Below, in pieces: positions 26,154 through 35,462 of a DNA stretch of 64,000 nucleotides; position 1 is the first letter of the stretch, and every line of letters starts with the position of its first letter. A program made the position numbers and the translations under genes. The notes beneath the pieces are model-generated. The model worked only from the letters and a program-made list of their open reading frames with translations. It did no database searches and was not told the DNA's origin. Source of the stretch: Psychrobacter sp. 72-O-c (GTDB lineage Bacteria; Pseudomonadota; Gammaproteobacteria; Pseudomonadales; Moraxellaceae); assembly GCF_904846605.1 (NCBI RefSeq), contig NZ_CAJHBI010000004.1:1-64000 (forward strand), read 5' to 3'.

Positions 26154-26330
26154 TTTCATTTAACGATATAGTCAGTACTAAATAAAGTAGATACGCACAT
26201 AGTTTCGTATAACTGGCAGAAATTTTTCTAGCTTGCTGTGTGACTGCGTCACTTTTCGAGCCTTCGAAAATTTCTGCCAGCCATACTGTGTTCGTTTTAA
26301 AGTGGCTCAACTATAGCTTTCATTTAACGA
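26154..26330. repeat. 13-bp direct repeats flanking MITE-like copy D
   Basis: TTTCATTTAACGA occurs at 26154-26166 and again at 26318-26330, directly outside the element. This is what a target-site duplication left by insertion would look like. Confidence 0.75.
26167..26317 (-). mobile_element. MITE-like palindromic element, copy D (type 1)
   Basis: Begins TATAGTCAGTACTAAATAAA, core AACTGGCAGAAATTTTTCTA with its complement-like AAAATTTCTGCCAG, ends GGCTCAACTATAGC. Best-preserved ends of the family and bounded by a 13-bp direct repeat. Lies between the tRNA group and the 3' end of mcrC. Confidence 0.82.
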
Positions 26331-26353
26331 CAGCTTTTGTTTAGCAATAATCG

Positions 26354-27967
26354 TTATTCACTACTTATATCTTGGGCCGGCCAACCGTTGAGCGTTCCGG
26401 TCAAAACATTAAACGGCATGAGCCATAGCTTAGCGTGAGTTGGAACATCGCTGTTAGCATCACCGTCAGTATTAGTATTAGTATTAGCATTAGCATTAGC
26501 ATCGTTATCGAAAAGAACTTGTTGGCTTAGCGCTACTGGTTGCCGAGTATCATTTATTACTGGATAGACCAGCCAGCTGTGTTTTGCCTGATAAGCCTGC
26601 GCGTAGCTGGTCAACTGATAAGCATCACTAGCGCTAACAGCACCTGAATGAGACAAATGCTTCCATTTAATATCAACAACATGGCTATAAACGCGATCAT
26701 GCATACGCGCGCTATCGGCTATAGTATTATGAACAGCAGGCCGATAAATCAATAGGTCGGGACGAATAGACAGGCAAGCTTGCCCGTCAGTATCGCTTAG
26801 CCATACTTTTTGCGGTTGATATAACGGCCGATAACTAGGATCAATCTGATTAAAGATGGCTACTATACACTGGCTTGCCCACTGCTCAAAAGCTTGGTTC
26901 ATATCAATCAATAAGCACAAACGCGGTTGAGTTGTAGTCTGTGTAGGTAACGTCTGAGGACTTAGACTGCTACCTGTAGCCGCGCTTGATTGTTGCAATA
27001 ACCAATAAGCCAAGTCTAATAATCGCTGTGCTGCCTGTAATTGCTGCTGACTTAACGGCTGGACATTGAGCTGACGCTTTGCTTGACCATATAGCAACTC
27101 TAATTTACGCCGTTCATGATGACTTAGCGCTGCAATCTGTCGCCACGGTGATAAGGCTAAGGAGAATAAGGTAGCTGCTTTTATGTGATGGCTATCATAG
27201 CCATTTTTATTGTTGGCACGATTAGTACAACTAGCTCGTCCATACTTTAGCTGACCATTCATCATTGATTCGACTAGCAGCAAGGCGCTTTTAATCAATC
27301 GATTGCTTAGCATGTCTTGGCTCAGCTGACTGGTCTCACACACAAACTTATGTGGTTGCGTGCTATTACGCCGCAATTGCTCTTTAATGAGTAGCTTACC
27401 TTGTAGCGCTGATTGGTTGTGAATTTGCTCTTGATAATGCTTAGTAGGCTGATAACCGGACAGACGCTGTAAAAACTGCGTGACTAACCACTCTGACAAT
27501 GGCGGTGCTGGTATCGATAAGGGCGCTAAGTCATCACTCAATTGACCTAAGTTTTTAGCGCTGGGCAGCTTGTTGCTATTGCCATCTATCAAATCAGACA
27601 GCATGCGCTGTACCCACTGACGCGTCTGTAGGACGTCGCTATGCTGGCGTGACTGCCGTGTACGACTTGACTGTTCTTCTGCAATAGACTTTGGCAATAT
27701 CTCTAGGGTCATACCACTAGGCAGTAAAATAATGCCAATATAGTGCCCAACTTTAAGTTGCCACTGCCCGCGCCGACGTTTAATAGTAAATAGTGCGAAC
27801 TCTTGCGCCAGCAACCAAGTAAAGTCAAATGCTTGCACAAAGTCATGAGCTGTTAAGCGCTGATGCTCAAATACGGTGATGATTGTAGGTTCAGCTACAG
27901 ATGACATAGCTTTACCTAGCCTAGTATTACTTGCGGTGCCGTCGTGATTGTTCATCATCATTGGCAT
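26354..27967 (-). CDS. mcrC: McrC-like nuclease subunit of a McrBC restriction system
   Basis: McrC-family protein of 537 residues. The N-terminal part has the McrC-type beta region (GHYIGIILLPSGMTLEILPKSI). The C-terminal PD-(D/E)xK nuclease motif is seen as SIRPDLLIYRP followed by HVVDIKWKHL, near residues 400-430. Together with the McrB-like GTPase it would cut foreign, often methylated, DNA. The start overlaps the mcrB stop by one base (TAATG). Near the C-terminus an Ala-Asn/Thr-Asn tract (about residues 490-499) is encoded by hexanucleotide repeats. Longer than E. coli McrC (348 residues), as is common in McrC-like proteins. Confidence 0.85.
   Translation of the reverse strand: MPMMMNNHDGTASNTRLGKAMSSVAEPTIITVFEHQRLTAHDFVQAFDFTWLLAQEFALFTIKRRRGQWQLKVGHYIGIILLPSGMTLEILPKSIAEEQSSRTRQSRQHSDVLQTRQWVQRMLSDLIDGNSNKLPSAKNLGQLSDDLAPLSIPAPPLSEWLVTQFLQRLSGYQPTKHYQEQIHNQSALQGKLLIKEQLRRNSTQPHKFVCETSQLSQDMLSNRLIKSALLLVESMMNGQLKYGRASCTNRANNKNGYDSHHIKAATLFSLALSPWRQIAALSHHERRKLELLYGQAKRQLNVQPLSQQQLQAAQRLLDLAYWLLQQSSAATGSSLSPQTLPTQTTTQPRLCLLIDMNQAFEQWASQCIVAIFNQIDPSYRPLYQPQKVWLSDTDGQACLSIRPDLLIYRPAVHNTIADSARMHDRVYSHVVDIKWKHLSHSGAVSASDAYQLTSYAQAYQAKHSWLVYPVINDTRQPVALSQQVLFDNDANANANTNTNTDGDANSDVPTHAKLWLMPFNVLTGTLNGWPAQDISSE
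26471..26500 (-). repeat. In-frame hexanucleotide repeat in mcrC
   Basis: Five units of ATTAGT or ATTAGC (plus strand) encode alternating Asn with Ala or Thr near the C-terminus. Length changes would keep the frame. Confidence 0.8.
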
Positions 27968-29403
27968 TAATATAAACGCTGATACACAGATGGCAGCACA
28001 AACTCGCCTGTCTTTGCGATAAAGTCTGGATTAATCAGATAACCGCCAGCGTTCATAGATTGCCCCAAAAAAGCGTTTTGATCGGCAAATATTTGATCTT
28101 GAGCCATAATATTGGGCTGATCGTTTGGATAGTTATTTATCGTGTTATTTATCATGGCTTGGCTATCGTGAATAAATTGCGCGCTATGAGGTTGCTGCTC
28201 GTCTTTAAACAGATATTGCAAGACAGCAACTTGCCCGCCAGCAGCTTGCGCTAATTGGGGAATGATTTGTTCAATCAACGCTGTTTGTAGCTGGGTTAAA
28301 TTCTGTACTGAGAACAAAAAGGCGTGACCCAATTGCGCTTCTTGTCCTAAGGTTTGCAGGATGCGAGTGTTTAGACCTGTTAACAGCTGCGCCAAATCTA
28401 TCGTTGTCGATAGCTCATGGTCTTCGGAGTTTTTGGCAACGTTGATAACCGGTAATAGCTCCGGCTGCGGTGGGCAATCAATAAAGCGAAAACGTCGACG
28501 CAATGCCATATCAAGTGGCGCTAGTGAATGATCTTGAGTATTCATGGTGGCATAGATGTCAATATTGGCAGGGACGCTAAACGCGCGACCAGAATAGGCT
28601 AGATTGACTTGCATAGCATTTGGTAGCCCAGCGCGCTTGTCGGGCTCAATTAAACTAAGCAGCTCACCGAATACCCTTGAGACGTTGGCGCGGTTGATTT
28701 CGTCGATTAGCATGGCATAGCGCTGCTCAGGATCAGCCGCCGCACGACGGCATAGCGTCAGAAACGCGCCATCTTGGATATCGTAGCTCATTTGTGCGTG
28801 TTTATTGCTGCCCATAACCGGTCGAATACCTTCTACAAACTCTTCATAACCATAGGCTTGGTGAAAACTAACCATGCTAAAACGCTGCTTGTTAAAACCC
28901 TGCTGCTGCTTAGTATTATCAAGTTGCGCCTGCTTAAACTCTGTTAGCTGCTGCGATAGTTCTGCTAACAACTCTATGCTCTCCGGCAATAAATACCACG
29001 CTCCGCTGTTATCTTTATCGAAATAAGCTTGGCTAGCCCGGTTTTCACAACTGACCGTTTGAGACGCTGCCGGACTGTGCATTTGCAACACTGACCATGC
29101 GGTGCTGCTTAAGTTTTTATCACGTTCATTGTGTGACGCTTTGGCAATATAAAACTCATGTGCAACAATTTCAGGAACTTTCAACAAATCTTGCCGTTGG
29201 GTTTGGAAATCTAAAAATATCAAGCAAGTCACTTCACGCCAGCTTAAGCCGTGTAGCAACTGTATGAGCAACTGGTCATCGTCCGCTCTAGGCAGATGGT
29301 CTGTATATTGCTTAGCGATTTGCAGCAAGCGGTAAGTTTTACCGGTGCCAGCGACGCCAGTATAAATAATATTGGTAGGCTCAGTAGTGGACATATCATG
29401 CAT
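27967..29403 (-). CDS. mcrB: McrB-like AAA+ GTPase of a McrBC restriction system
   Basis: AAA+ protein of 478 residues. Walker A GVAGTGKT is only about 16 residues from the N-terminus, so the usual N-terminal DNA-recognition domain is missing. Walker B YAMLIDEINRANVSRVFGE (about 235) and the McrB signature ATMNTQDHSLAPLDMALRRR (about 290) are clear, as is VSFHQAYGYEEFVEGI. About 150 residues between Walker A and that motif include LSWREVTCLIFLD and may hold an inserted recognition or winged-helix domain (inference). The adjacent mcrC supports the role as motor of a restriction system. Alternative: an orphan AAA ATPase unrelated to methylated DNA. Confidence 0.85.
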   Translation of the reverse strand: MHDMSTTEPTNIIYTGVAGTGKTYRLLQIAKQYTDHLPRADDDQLLIQLLHGLSWREVTCLIFLDFQTQRQDLLKVPEIVAHEFYIAKASHNERDKNLSSTAWSVLQMHSPAASQTVSCENRASQAYFDKDNSGAWYLLPESIELLAELSQQLTEFKQAQLDNTKQQQGFNKQRFSMVSFHQAYGYEEFVEGIRPVMGSNKHAQMSYDIQDGAFLTLCRRAAADPEQRYAMLIDEINRANVSRVFGELLSLIEPDKRAGLPNAMQVNLAYSGRAFSVPANIDIYATMNTQDHSLAPLDMALRRRFRFIDCPPQPELLPVINVAKNSEDHELSTTIDLAQLLTGLNTRILQTLGQEAQLGHAFLFSVQNLTQLQTALIEQIIPQLAQAAGGQVAVLQYLFKDEQQPHSAQFIHDSQAMINNTINNYPNDQPNIMAQDQIFADQNAFLGQSMNAGGYLINPDFIAKTGEFVLPSVYQRLY

Positions 29404-29610
29404 AGTTGAACTCAGCGTCTAGAAAACAGATAAAAATAAAGCAGTAAAATAAATGAGCGGAATGCGCGCTAACAAACAGTGAAGTCGAGTTTTCGTTACC
29501 TTACTCATACTTTATGAGTCTTTTATGAGCATGGCAGTTTATGCTAATAATGGCAGGTATGTGCAGGTTAATGTACCATTATCCCACTAACCTAAATTGA
29601 GGAATTTTAT

Positions 29611-30303
29611 ATGTCAGGATTATTAAAAAAACTACCTACTAAACTGTCTACGAAATTGCCAGCCAAAATCTCTGACGCCCTCAGTCCGCAAACGGAGAAA
29701 CCAAGCAGCACGACTCTTAAGCCTATCAGCAACCAATTTACCAAACTGTTGTCTATTACTAAATATTTGCCTGCCAGTGCACGTTCAACAATTTTATCCA
29801 AAGCTTTTGGCAAAGTCGTGCCGTATGTAGGCACCACCGGTATTTGTTATGAAACAGTCGATCCCAATCAAGTGGTGGTTAGCTTAAATAATAGCAAAAG
29901 TGTACAGAACCATATCGGCTCTATTCATGCGGTGGCGGTGACTTTGCTTGCTGAGACCGCCACTGGATTTATCTTAGGATTGAACTTACCTGCCGACCGC
30001 GTACTGCTGATTAAATCCTACTCAGTCAATTTTTATCGTCCGCTTAAAAAAGGTCAAGTGGCCGCGATTGCTACTTTATCGGATGAGCAGCGCTTACATA
30101 TTTTAAATACGCCCAAAGGTGAGATGGTCATCCCATGCGTCATCAATGACCGCGAGTCTGATAGCGAGCGTGATCCTATCGTCGTTGAGATGACCTGGGC
30201 TTGGATACCCAAATCTGAATTAGAAGCACGTCGTCAGGGTAAAAGTCGTAAAAAAACTGAAACTGAAACTGAAACTGAAACTGAAACTGAGCAAAGTCAT
30301 TAA
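29611..30303 (+). CDS. DUF4442 hotdog-fold thioesterase-like protein
   Basis: Protein of 230 residues with a DUF4442 (hotdog) domain about residues 60-200: VVPYVGTTGICYETVDP, the conserved VQNHIGSIHAVAVTLLAETATG and SYSVNFYRPLKKGQVAA. Family members resemble acyl-CoA thioesterases; substrate unknown. The N-terminal 45 residues are Lys/Thr/Ser-rich. The C-terminus is an unusual KKTETETETETETEQSH tail encoded by hexanucleotide repeats. Good RBS (GAGGAATTTTAT before the ATG). Divergent from the McrBC pair. Confidence 0.8.
   Translation: MSGLLKKLPTKLSTKLPAKISDALSPQTEKPSSTTLKPISNQFTKLLSITKYLPASARSTILSKAFGKVVPYVGTTGICYETVDPNQVVVSLNNSKSVQNHIGSIHAVAVTLLAETATGFILGLNLPADRVLLIKSYSVNFYRPLKKGQVAAIATLSDEQRLHILNTPKGEMVIPCVINDRESDSERDPIVVEMTWAWIPKSELEARRQGKSRKKTETETETETETEQSH
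30256..30291 (+). repeat. In-frame ACTGAA hexanucleotide repeat
   Basis: Five ACTGAA units plus one ACTGAG encode (Thr-Glu)6 at the C-terminus of the DUF4442 protein. A candidate variable-number site that keeps the frame. Confidence 0.9.
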
Positions 30304-30406
30304 GGCGTGTTGAACATCAACGGATGATAAGAATTAATAAAGCCTAATCTCAAATACTGTATTAAACGCATTAATAATAAAACACATCAATAATAAGGAG
30401 ACAGCA

Positions 30407-30895
30407 ATGTCTAATGTTACCAATAAACTGACCATAAATTTATCAAAAGCCTTACTCATGGGTGTTTGCTCATTAGGGCTTGCTGTAAGCGCTACAGCGG
30501 CTCCGGTTGCGACAAACACAACTCTTAGTAAATCTTCACCGATATTTCTTGGTGATGGCGGTGAATATCCGTTTTCATCAGCCGTTCGGGTGGGCGATAC
30601 TTTATACATGTCTGGCCAAATTGGCTTTAAAGACGGCAAATTAGTCAAAGGCGGTATCAAAGCCGAAACCAAGCAAACATTAGATAATATTCAGGCGGTC
30701 TTATTACAATATGGTTATCAAAAGTCAAACATTATCAAATGTAGCGCCATGCTCACTGATATGGACGACTTTAGCGACTTTAATAAAGTCTATCAAACCG
30801 AACTCGCTAAGCCCTATCCTGTCCGCTCAGCCTTTGGGGTAACAGAATTAGCGGCCGGTGCTAGCGTTGAGATTGAGTGTATGGCAGCGAAATAA
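30407..30895 (+). CDS. Exported RidA/YjgF-family protein
   Basis: Protein of 162 residues. Residues 1-32 form a signal peptide (LLMGVCSLGLAVSATAAP), unusual because most RidA proteins are cytoplasmic. The remainder is a full RidA fold: LYMSGQIGFKDGKLVKGG, ETKQTLDNIQAVLLQYGY and PVRSAFGVTELAAGASVEIECMA, with the substrate-binding Arg in PVRSAF and the Glu in VEIEC. RidA hydrolyses reactive enamines/imines; a periplasmic member may have another substrate. Preceded by AAGGAGA. Confidence 0.85.
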   Translation: MSNVTNKLTINLSKALLMGVCSLGLAVSATAAPVATNTTLSKSSPIFLGDGGEYPFSSAVRVGDTLYMSGQIGFKDGKLVKGGIKAETKQTLDNIQAVLLQYGYQKSNIIKCSAMLTDMDDFSDFNKVYQTELAKPYPVRSAFGVTELAAGASVEIECMAAK

Positions 30896-30927
30896 TTAAC
30901 CACTCTAACCTTTATGCAAAAGCTTAA

Positions 30928-31062
30928 TATAGTTAATCTACTTGGAAATGGATACAGCATGACTGGGAGAAATTTTTGCAGCCTCTGGAGTGGCACAGCC
31001 GCACAGCAAGCAAGAAAATTTTTACCAGTTACGCGAGTTTATATATTGTATTTATAATATAG
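30928..31062 (+). mobile_element. MITE-like palindromic element, copy F (type 1)
   Basis: Left end TATAGTTAATCTACTTGGAA, core GGGAGAAATTTTTGCAGCCT, CTGGAGTGGCACAGCC and GCACAGCAAGCAAGAAAATT. The right end is degraded (TTTATAATATA). It lies between the ridA-like gene and the 3' end of gspE, so it could add a hairpin to both transcripts. Confidence 0.72.
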
Positions 31063-31084
31063 CCAATCACTTTATCAACCCTTT

Positions 31085-32641
31085 CTAGTCAATCAAAGCG
31101 TCATCCGTTAGGGCGCTTTCTTTGGTTACCCGCAACACTTCCTCTAACGTCGTCCGTCCTGCTATAACTTTACGTAGACCATCGGCGCGAATCGAGGGTG
31201 TCTGTTGCCGAGCATAGGCTTCTAGCTCATACTCTGCGGTATTACTATGAATCATACGCCGTAAGGCATCGTCAACGGGAACCACTTCATATATCGCTGT
31301 CCTGCCCTTAAAGCCAGACTGATTACACTTGTCACAGCCGACCGGTCTGGGCAAATTAATTGCTGTCTCTACTGAATTAACATCTTCTACTTTAATGCCA
31401 TCTACCGCAATACCAATTTCACTAAATAGCTTTGCCTGTTCAGGATCGGCGGATTGCCAGGTATGACAATGTGTACAGAGTGTGCGAACTAGCCGCTGCG
31501 CGATTACCCCAATCAGTGACGACGATAATAAGAATGGCTCGACGCCCATATCTTGTAGGCGAGTCACGGCACCAATCGCACTATTAGTATGCAAGGTGGA
31601 TAAGACCAAATGTCCAGTTAGCGACGCTTGCACTGCAATCTCAGCGGTCTCAATATCACGAATTTCACCAACCATCACCACGTCAGGATCTTGCCGTAAC
31701 ATCGCCCGCAGACTCTTAGCAAAGGTCATGTCGACCTTATTATTAACTTGCGTCTGCCCGATACCATCGAGCTGAAACTCAATCGGATCTTCAGCGGTTA
31801 ATATATTGCGCGTTTGGTCATTCAGATCGGTCAAGGCAGCATATAAAGTGGTGGTTTTCCCTGAGCCCGTAGGACCAGTGACTAAAATGATGCCATGCGG
31901 ACGATGAATTAAGCGCTTAAGCTCACTATAGTCATTATCGGACAATCCCAAATAAGTCATATTAAGATGACCCGCTTGTTTATCCAATAAACGCATTACT
32001 ACTCGCTCACCAAAGCTCGATGGCAAGGTTGACACCCTCACATCGACTTCGCGCCCTGCCAATCGTAAGCTGATACGCCCATCTTGCGGTACCCGCTTCT
32101 CAGCGATATCGAGCTTGGCCATAACTTTGATACGCGAAACCAGTAGCGGCGCTAACTGACGTTTGGGGGTGATAATTTCTTTCAGTTCACCATCAACCCG
32201 AAAGCGCACTACCAGCCGCTTCTCAAAAGTCTCAATATGAATATCTGAAGCATTAAGACGAATGGCTTCGGACAATAGCGCATTAATCAGGCGAATAATA
32301 GGCGCATCATCCTGCTGATCCATCAAATCTTCGGTCTCAGGGACGCTATCGGCTAAACTATCAAGGTCTGGATGGTCTTCAAGGCCAGCGGCAATGTGCT
32401 GCGACTCGCCAGTGTTACCCGCATAAGCAGCATTCATACGTTTTTCAAAGTCGTTCGGACTGACGCTGTCATAAGTTGGCACACCGCGCACGCCTTGTTG
32501 CTGTAAAAACCGCACCGCCTCATTAATAGCAGATAATGGCGTGGCGGTAGTGAGTACCAATGTCGGTGGCAGCTCAGGATCAATCGCAAGAATAGCCAAA
32601 AGCTGATGGCGTTTCGCAAAACTGTACGGCAATTGCATCAT
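31085..32641 (-). CDS. gspE: Type II secretion ATPase GspE
   Basis: GspE of 518 residues. Walker A GPTGSGKTTTLYAAL lies near residue 260. The Asp box and Walker B follow (AMLRQDPDVVMVGEIRDIETAEIA), then the His box TGHLVLSTLHTN. The zinc-binding tetracysteine unit is present (CTHCH and CDKCNQSG). It powers pseudopilus assembly through GspF. gspF and gspG, normally adjacent, lie 8.5 and 10.5 kb further on, on the same strand. A pilB identity is less likely given LRMLDKQ-like and C4 features of GspE. Confidence 0.9.
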   Translation of the reverse strand: MMQLPYSFAKRHQLLAILAIDPELPPTLVLTTATPLSAINEAVRFLQQQGVRGVPTYDSVSPNDFEKRMNAAYAGNTGESQHIAAGLEDHPDLDSLADSVPETEDLMDQQDDAPIIRLINALLSEAIRLNASDIHIETFEKRLVVRFRVDGELKEIITPKRQLAPLLVSRIKVMAKLDIAEKRVPQDGRISLRLAGREVDVRVSTLPSSFGERVVMRLLDKQAGHLNMTYLGLSDNDYSELKRLIHRPHGIILVTGPTGSGKTTTLYAALTDLNDQTRNILTAEDPIEFQLDGIGQTQVNNKVDMTFAKSLRAMLRQDPDVVMVGEIRDIETAEIAVQASLTGHLVLSTLHTNSAIGAVTRLQDMGVEPFLLSSSLIGVIAQRLVRTLCTHCHTWQSADPEQAKLFSEIGIAVDGIKVEDVNSVETAINLPRPVGCDKCNQSGFKGRTAIYEVVPVDDALRRMIHSNTAEYELEAYARQQTPSIRADGLRKVIAGRTTLEEVLRVTKESALTDDALID

Positions 32642-32885
32642 AAAGACGACCTGATAAATAAAGATAACTAAAGAATTAAAGACATAAAAAGCGCTGCATG
32701 CTTAAATGGTTGAGCGGGGTAAATATTAAAGTAAACATACATGAGTTTGTTATAATAACATTTTGTTTTGTTCGATTAGCAAGACATTCACAACGCTCAC
32801 TTATTTGTTAAATAGAATTGTCATTTGCATGATATCGTTGGTATCTTACATTAACTTTTAATTTGATATTTTATTCATTTTCTAT

Positions 32886-32921
32886 ATTTTATAACTGATT
32901 TTATAGCTGATTTTATAACTA
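32886..32921. repeat. Three tandem 12-bp repeats upstream of thiG
   Basis: ATTTTATAACTG, ATTTTATAGCTG and ATTTTATAACTA follow one another directly, about 20 bases before the thiG start. They lie in the 301-base gap 32642-32942, which holds no gene and no recognisable TPP riboswitch. Confidence 0.8.
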
Positions 32922-32942
32922 TTAGTTATTAGGATTCCGTAT

Positions 32943-33779
32943 ATGTCACAAGCCATGAACCAAGCTACGACCACTGCTACCGACCAAACCTCTCTTGCCC
33001 AAGATACTTTTACCGTTGGTAGTCGTACGTTTTCGTCGCGACTGCTTGTAGGTACAGGCAAATATAAAGACATGACCGAAACTGGCACCGCTATCGCCGC
33101 ATCAGCAGCTGAAATCGTGACCGTTGCCATTCGCCGTACTAATATTGGCCAGAACAAGGATGAGCCTAATTTACTTGATGTCATTTCGCCGGATAAATAT
33201 ACGATTTTGCCTAATACTGCTGGCTGCTACGATGCTGAAAGCGCAGTGCGTACTTGTAAGCTTGCTCGTGAGCTACTTGGCGGGCATAATTTGGTCAAGC
33301 TTGAAGTATTAGGCGATGAAAAAAGCCTTTATCCCAATATCATGGAAACCCTCAAAGCGGCAAAAGTGCTGGTTGATGATGGCTTTGAAGTGATGGTTTA
33401 TACCTCAGACGACCCTATTGTCGCGCAAGAATTAGAGAGTATGGGCTGCGTAGCGATTATGCCGCTAGGTAGCTTGATTGGTTCTGGTCTTGGTTTGCTG
33501 AATCGCCATACGTTAAGTTTGATTATCGAAAACGCTAAGGTACCTGTGCTGGTCGATGCCGGTGTCGGTACCGCATCAGATGCCGCGATTGCTATGGAGC
33601 TTGGTTGTGATGGTGTGCTAATGAACTCAGCGATTGCCAATGCTCAAAACCCAGTACTGATGGCGCAGGCGATGAAACACGCAATTTGGGCCGGACGTGA
33701 AGCGTTTTTGGCCGGACGTATGCCGATGCGTCAGATGGCACAGGCTAGCTCACCACAAACCGGATATTTTTTCCAATAG
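32943..33779 (+). CDS. thiG: Thiazole synthase ThiG
   Basis: ThiG of 278 residues, a TIM barrel that makes the thiazole phosphate of thiamine from DXP, dehydroglycine and ThiS thiocarboxylate. Landmarks are [43 protein letters not shown], the Schiff-base Lys in [11 protein letters not shown], and [16 protein letters not shown]. The N-terminal 20 residues before FTVGSRTF are a poorly conserved extension. No other thi gene is adjacent; thiS is at 58.3 kb and the DXP-forming dxs is at 36.6 kb. Confidence 0.94.
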   Translation: MSQAMNQATTTATDQTSLAQDTFTVGSRTFSSRLLVGTGKYKDMTETGTAIAASAAEIVTVAIRRTNIGQNKDEPNLLDVISPDKYTILPNTAGCYDAESAVRTCKLARELLGGHNLVKLEVLGDEKSLYPNIMETLKAAKVLVDDGFEVMVYTSDDPIVAQELESMGCVAIMPLGSLIGSGLGLLNRHTLSLIIENAKVPVLVDAGVGTASDAAIAMELGCDGVLMNSAIANAQNPVLMAQAMKHAIWAGREAFLAGRMPMRQMAQASSPQTGYFFQ

Positions 33780-33944
33780 AGCCAATTTTAAATAGCTTTT
33801 ACCATAATATTTTTAGCAAAAAGCTAACAATCAAAAGCTAATAGTGAAATAATAAAATTAATTTAACTTAGTTGCTGTTTATATTGATGCGCCGTCATGG
33901 TAACTATTCATAGCGCGCAACCCATTGACCTTAAAGGACACGCC

Positions 33945-35339
33945 ATGCGATTGTTGACTGCCGTCGATCAAATATTCTTACTTCTTGAGTCGCGTAAGCA
34001 GCCCATGCACGTTGGTGGTTTATTCTTATTTGAGTTACCAAAAGAGGCACAAGGCGCGAATAGCGATTTTGTTTATCAGTTGGTTCAGCAGATGCAAACA
34101 TCTACGGTGCCGCCCAGCTTTCCCTTTAATCAAGTGCTTGAGCATTTACTATTTTGGAAACAGGATGAGGACTTTGATGTTGAGCATCACTTTCGTCATG
34201 TCGCTCTACCCAAGCCGGCACGCGTCCGCGAGCTGCTCATGTATATCTCAAAAGAACACAGCCGTCTGCTAGATCGGGCCATGCCATTATGGGAATGTCA
34301 AGTCATTGAAGGCATTCGTCCAGAAACTGAAAACAGTCCTGAACGTTTTGCGTTGTACTTTAAAATTCATCATTCTTTGGTCGATGGTATTGCTGCCATG
34401 CGCCTTGTCCAAAAATCTCTATCACAGTCGCCAACTGAGCCGATGACTCTGCCCGTCTGGTCACTAATGACGCGTCACCGTAACCAAGTTGATGCCTTAA
34501 TTCCGAAGGGACGCTCTATCAGGCGTATCATCAAAGAGCAACTGTCTACCATTAAGCCGGTATTTACTGAGCTGCTAGATAATATCAAGCATAATGGCGA
34601 TGACGATTATGTTGGTACTTTTGATGCACCGATGACTATTTTCAATAAGCGCATCTCAGCTTCACGGCGGATAGCCGCGCAATCTTATGACATGCAGCGC
34701 TTTCGTAATGTTGCAGATAGGCTTGATGTCAGTATCAATGATGTGATTCTTGCGGTCTGTTCAGGCGCTATACGTCGTTATTTAATGGAAATGGACGCTT
34801 TACCAAGTAAACCACTGATTGCGTTTGTGCCCATCTCACTACGCAGTGATGACAGTGCAACGGGCAATCAAATATCATTTTTATTGGCCAATTTAGGGAC
34901 CCATTCAAACGATCCTATGCGCAGATTACAGCTGATTAACCGCAGTATGAATAGTGGTAAACGCCGCTTTGGTCGGATGAATCAAGCGCAGGTGATTAAC
35001 TATAGTGCTATTGCCTATGCGTGGGAAGGTCTGAACCTTTTGACTGGTTTGTATCCAAAAAAACAAGCATTCAACCTGATTATCTCTAACGTACCCGGTG
35101 CTAAAAAGCCGTTATATTGGAATGGCGCACCGCTGAAAGCCTTGTATCCTGCTTCTATCATATTTAATGGACAGGGTATGAACATCACGCTTGCCAGCTA
35201 TTTAGATAAGGTTGAATTTTGTATCACTGCTTGTAGTAAATTACTACCGCACGTACAGGATATGCTGACGCTAATTGATGAAGAATTGACCGTGTTAGAA
35301 AATGTTAGTGAAGAGAAACATCTGGGCTTACGTGAATGA
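33945..35339 (+). CDS. Wax ester synthase/diacylglycerol acyltransferase
   Basis: WS/DGAT bifunctional O-acyltransferase of about 464 residues. The catalytic motif HHSLVDGIAAMRL lies near residue 140; LLTAVDQIFLLLESRKQPMH and the C-terminal FNLIISNVPGAKKPLYWNGA are typical. It esterifies fatty acyl-CoA with fatty alcohols or diacylglycerol to form storage lipid. The start at 33945 is chosen because AAAGGA lies 7-8 bases upstream and the Acinetobacter enzyme begins the same way; an in-frame ATG at 33897 would add 16 residues. Confidence 0.9.
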   Translation: MRLLTAVDQIFLLLESRKQPMHVGGLFLFELPKEAQGANSDFVYQLVQQMQTSTVPPSFPFNQVLEHLLFWKQDEDFDVEHHFRHVALPKPARVRELLMYISKEHSRLLDRAMPLWECQVIEGIRPETENSPERFALYFKIHHSLVDGIAAMRLVQKSLSQSPTEPMTLPVWSLMTRHRNQVDALIPKGRSIRRIIKEQLSTIKPVFTELLDNIKHNGDDDYVGTFDAPMTIFNKRISASRRIAAQSYDMQRFRNVADRLDVSINDVILAVCSGAIRRYLMEMDALPSKPLIAFVPISLRSDDSATGNQISFLLANLGTHSNDPMRRLQLINRSMNSGKRRFGRMNQAQVINYSAIAYAWEGLNLLTGLYPKKQAFNLIISNVPGAKKPLYWNGAPLKALYPASIIFNGQGMNITLASYLDKVEFCITACSKLLPHVQDMLTLIDEELTVLENVSEEKHLGLRE

Positions 35340-35384
35340 TTCCAATTGTTATTAATTTTTAATAGTCAATAAAAGAAGCTCAAC

Positions 35385-35420
35385 AAAAAAGCTGATCCCA
35401 TAATGGAGTCAGCTTTTTTT
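35385..35420. terminator. Bidirectional terminator between WS/DGAT and suhB
   Basis: AAAAAAGCTGATCC and GGAGTCAGCTTTTTTT form a stem with one bulge; A/T runs on both sides serve the two convergent genes. Confidence 0.8.
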
Positions 35421-35462
35421 AATAGCAAATTTTTAATAGCTGTAATTTTATGAAGTTGATGC

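Noticed and set aside
29520..29565. Sigma-54-like box TGGCAGGTATGTGCAGG before the DUF4442 gene
   Set aside because: The GG-GC spacing is one base short and the -24 box is imperfect.
32642..32942. Possible TPP riboswitch upstream of thiG
   Set aside because: No CUGAGA motif or P2/P4 pattern was found; the region holds only short tandem repeats.
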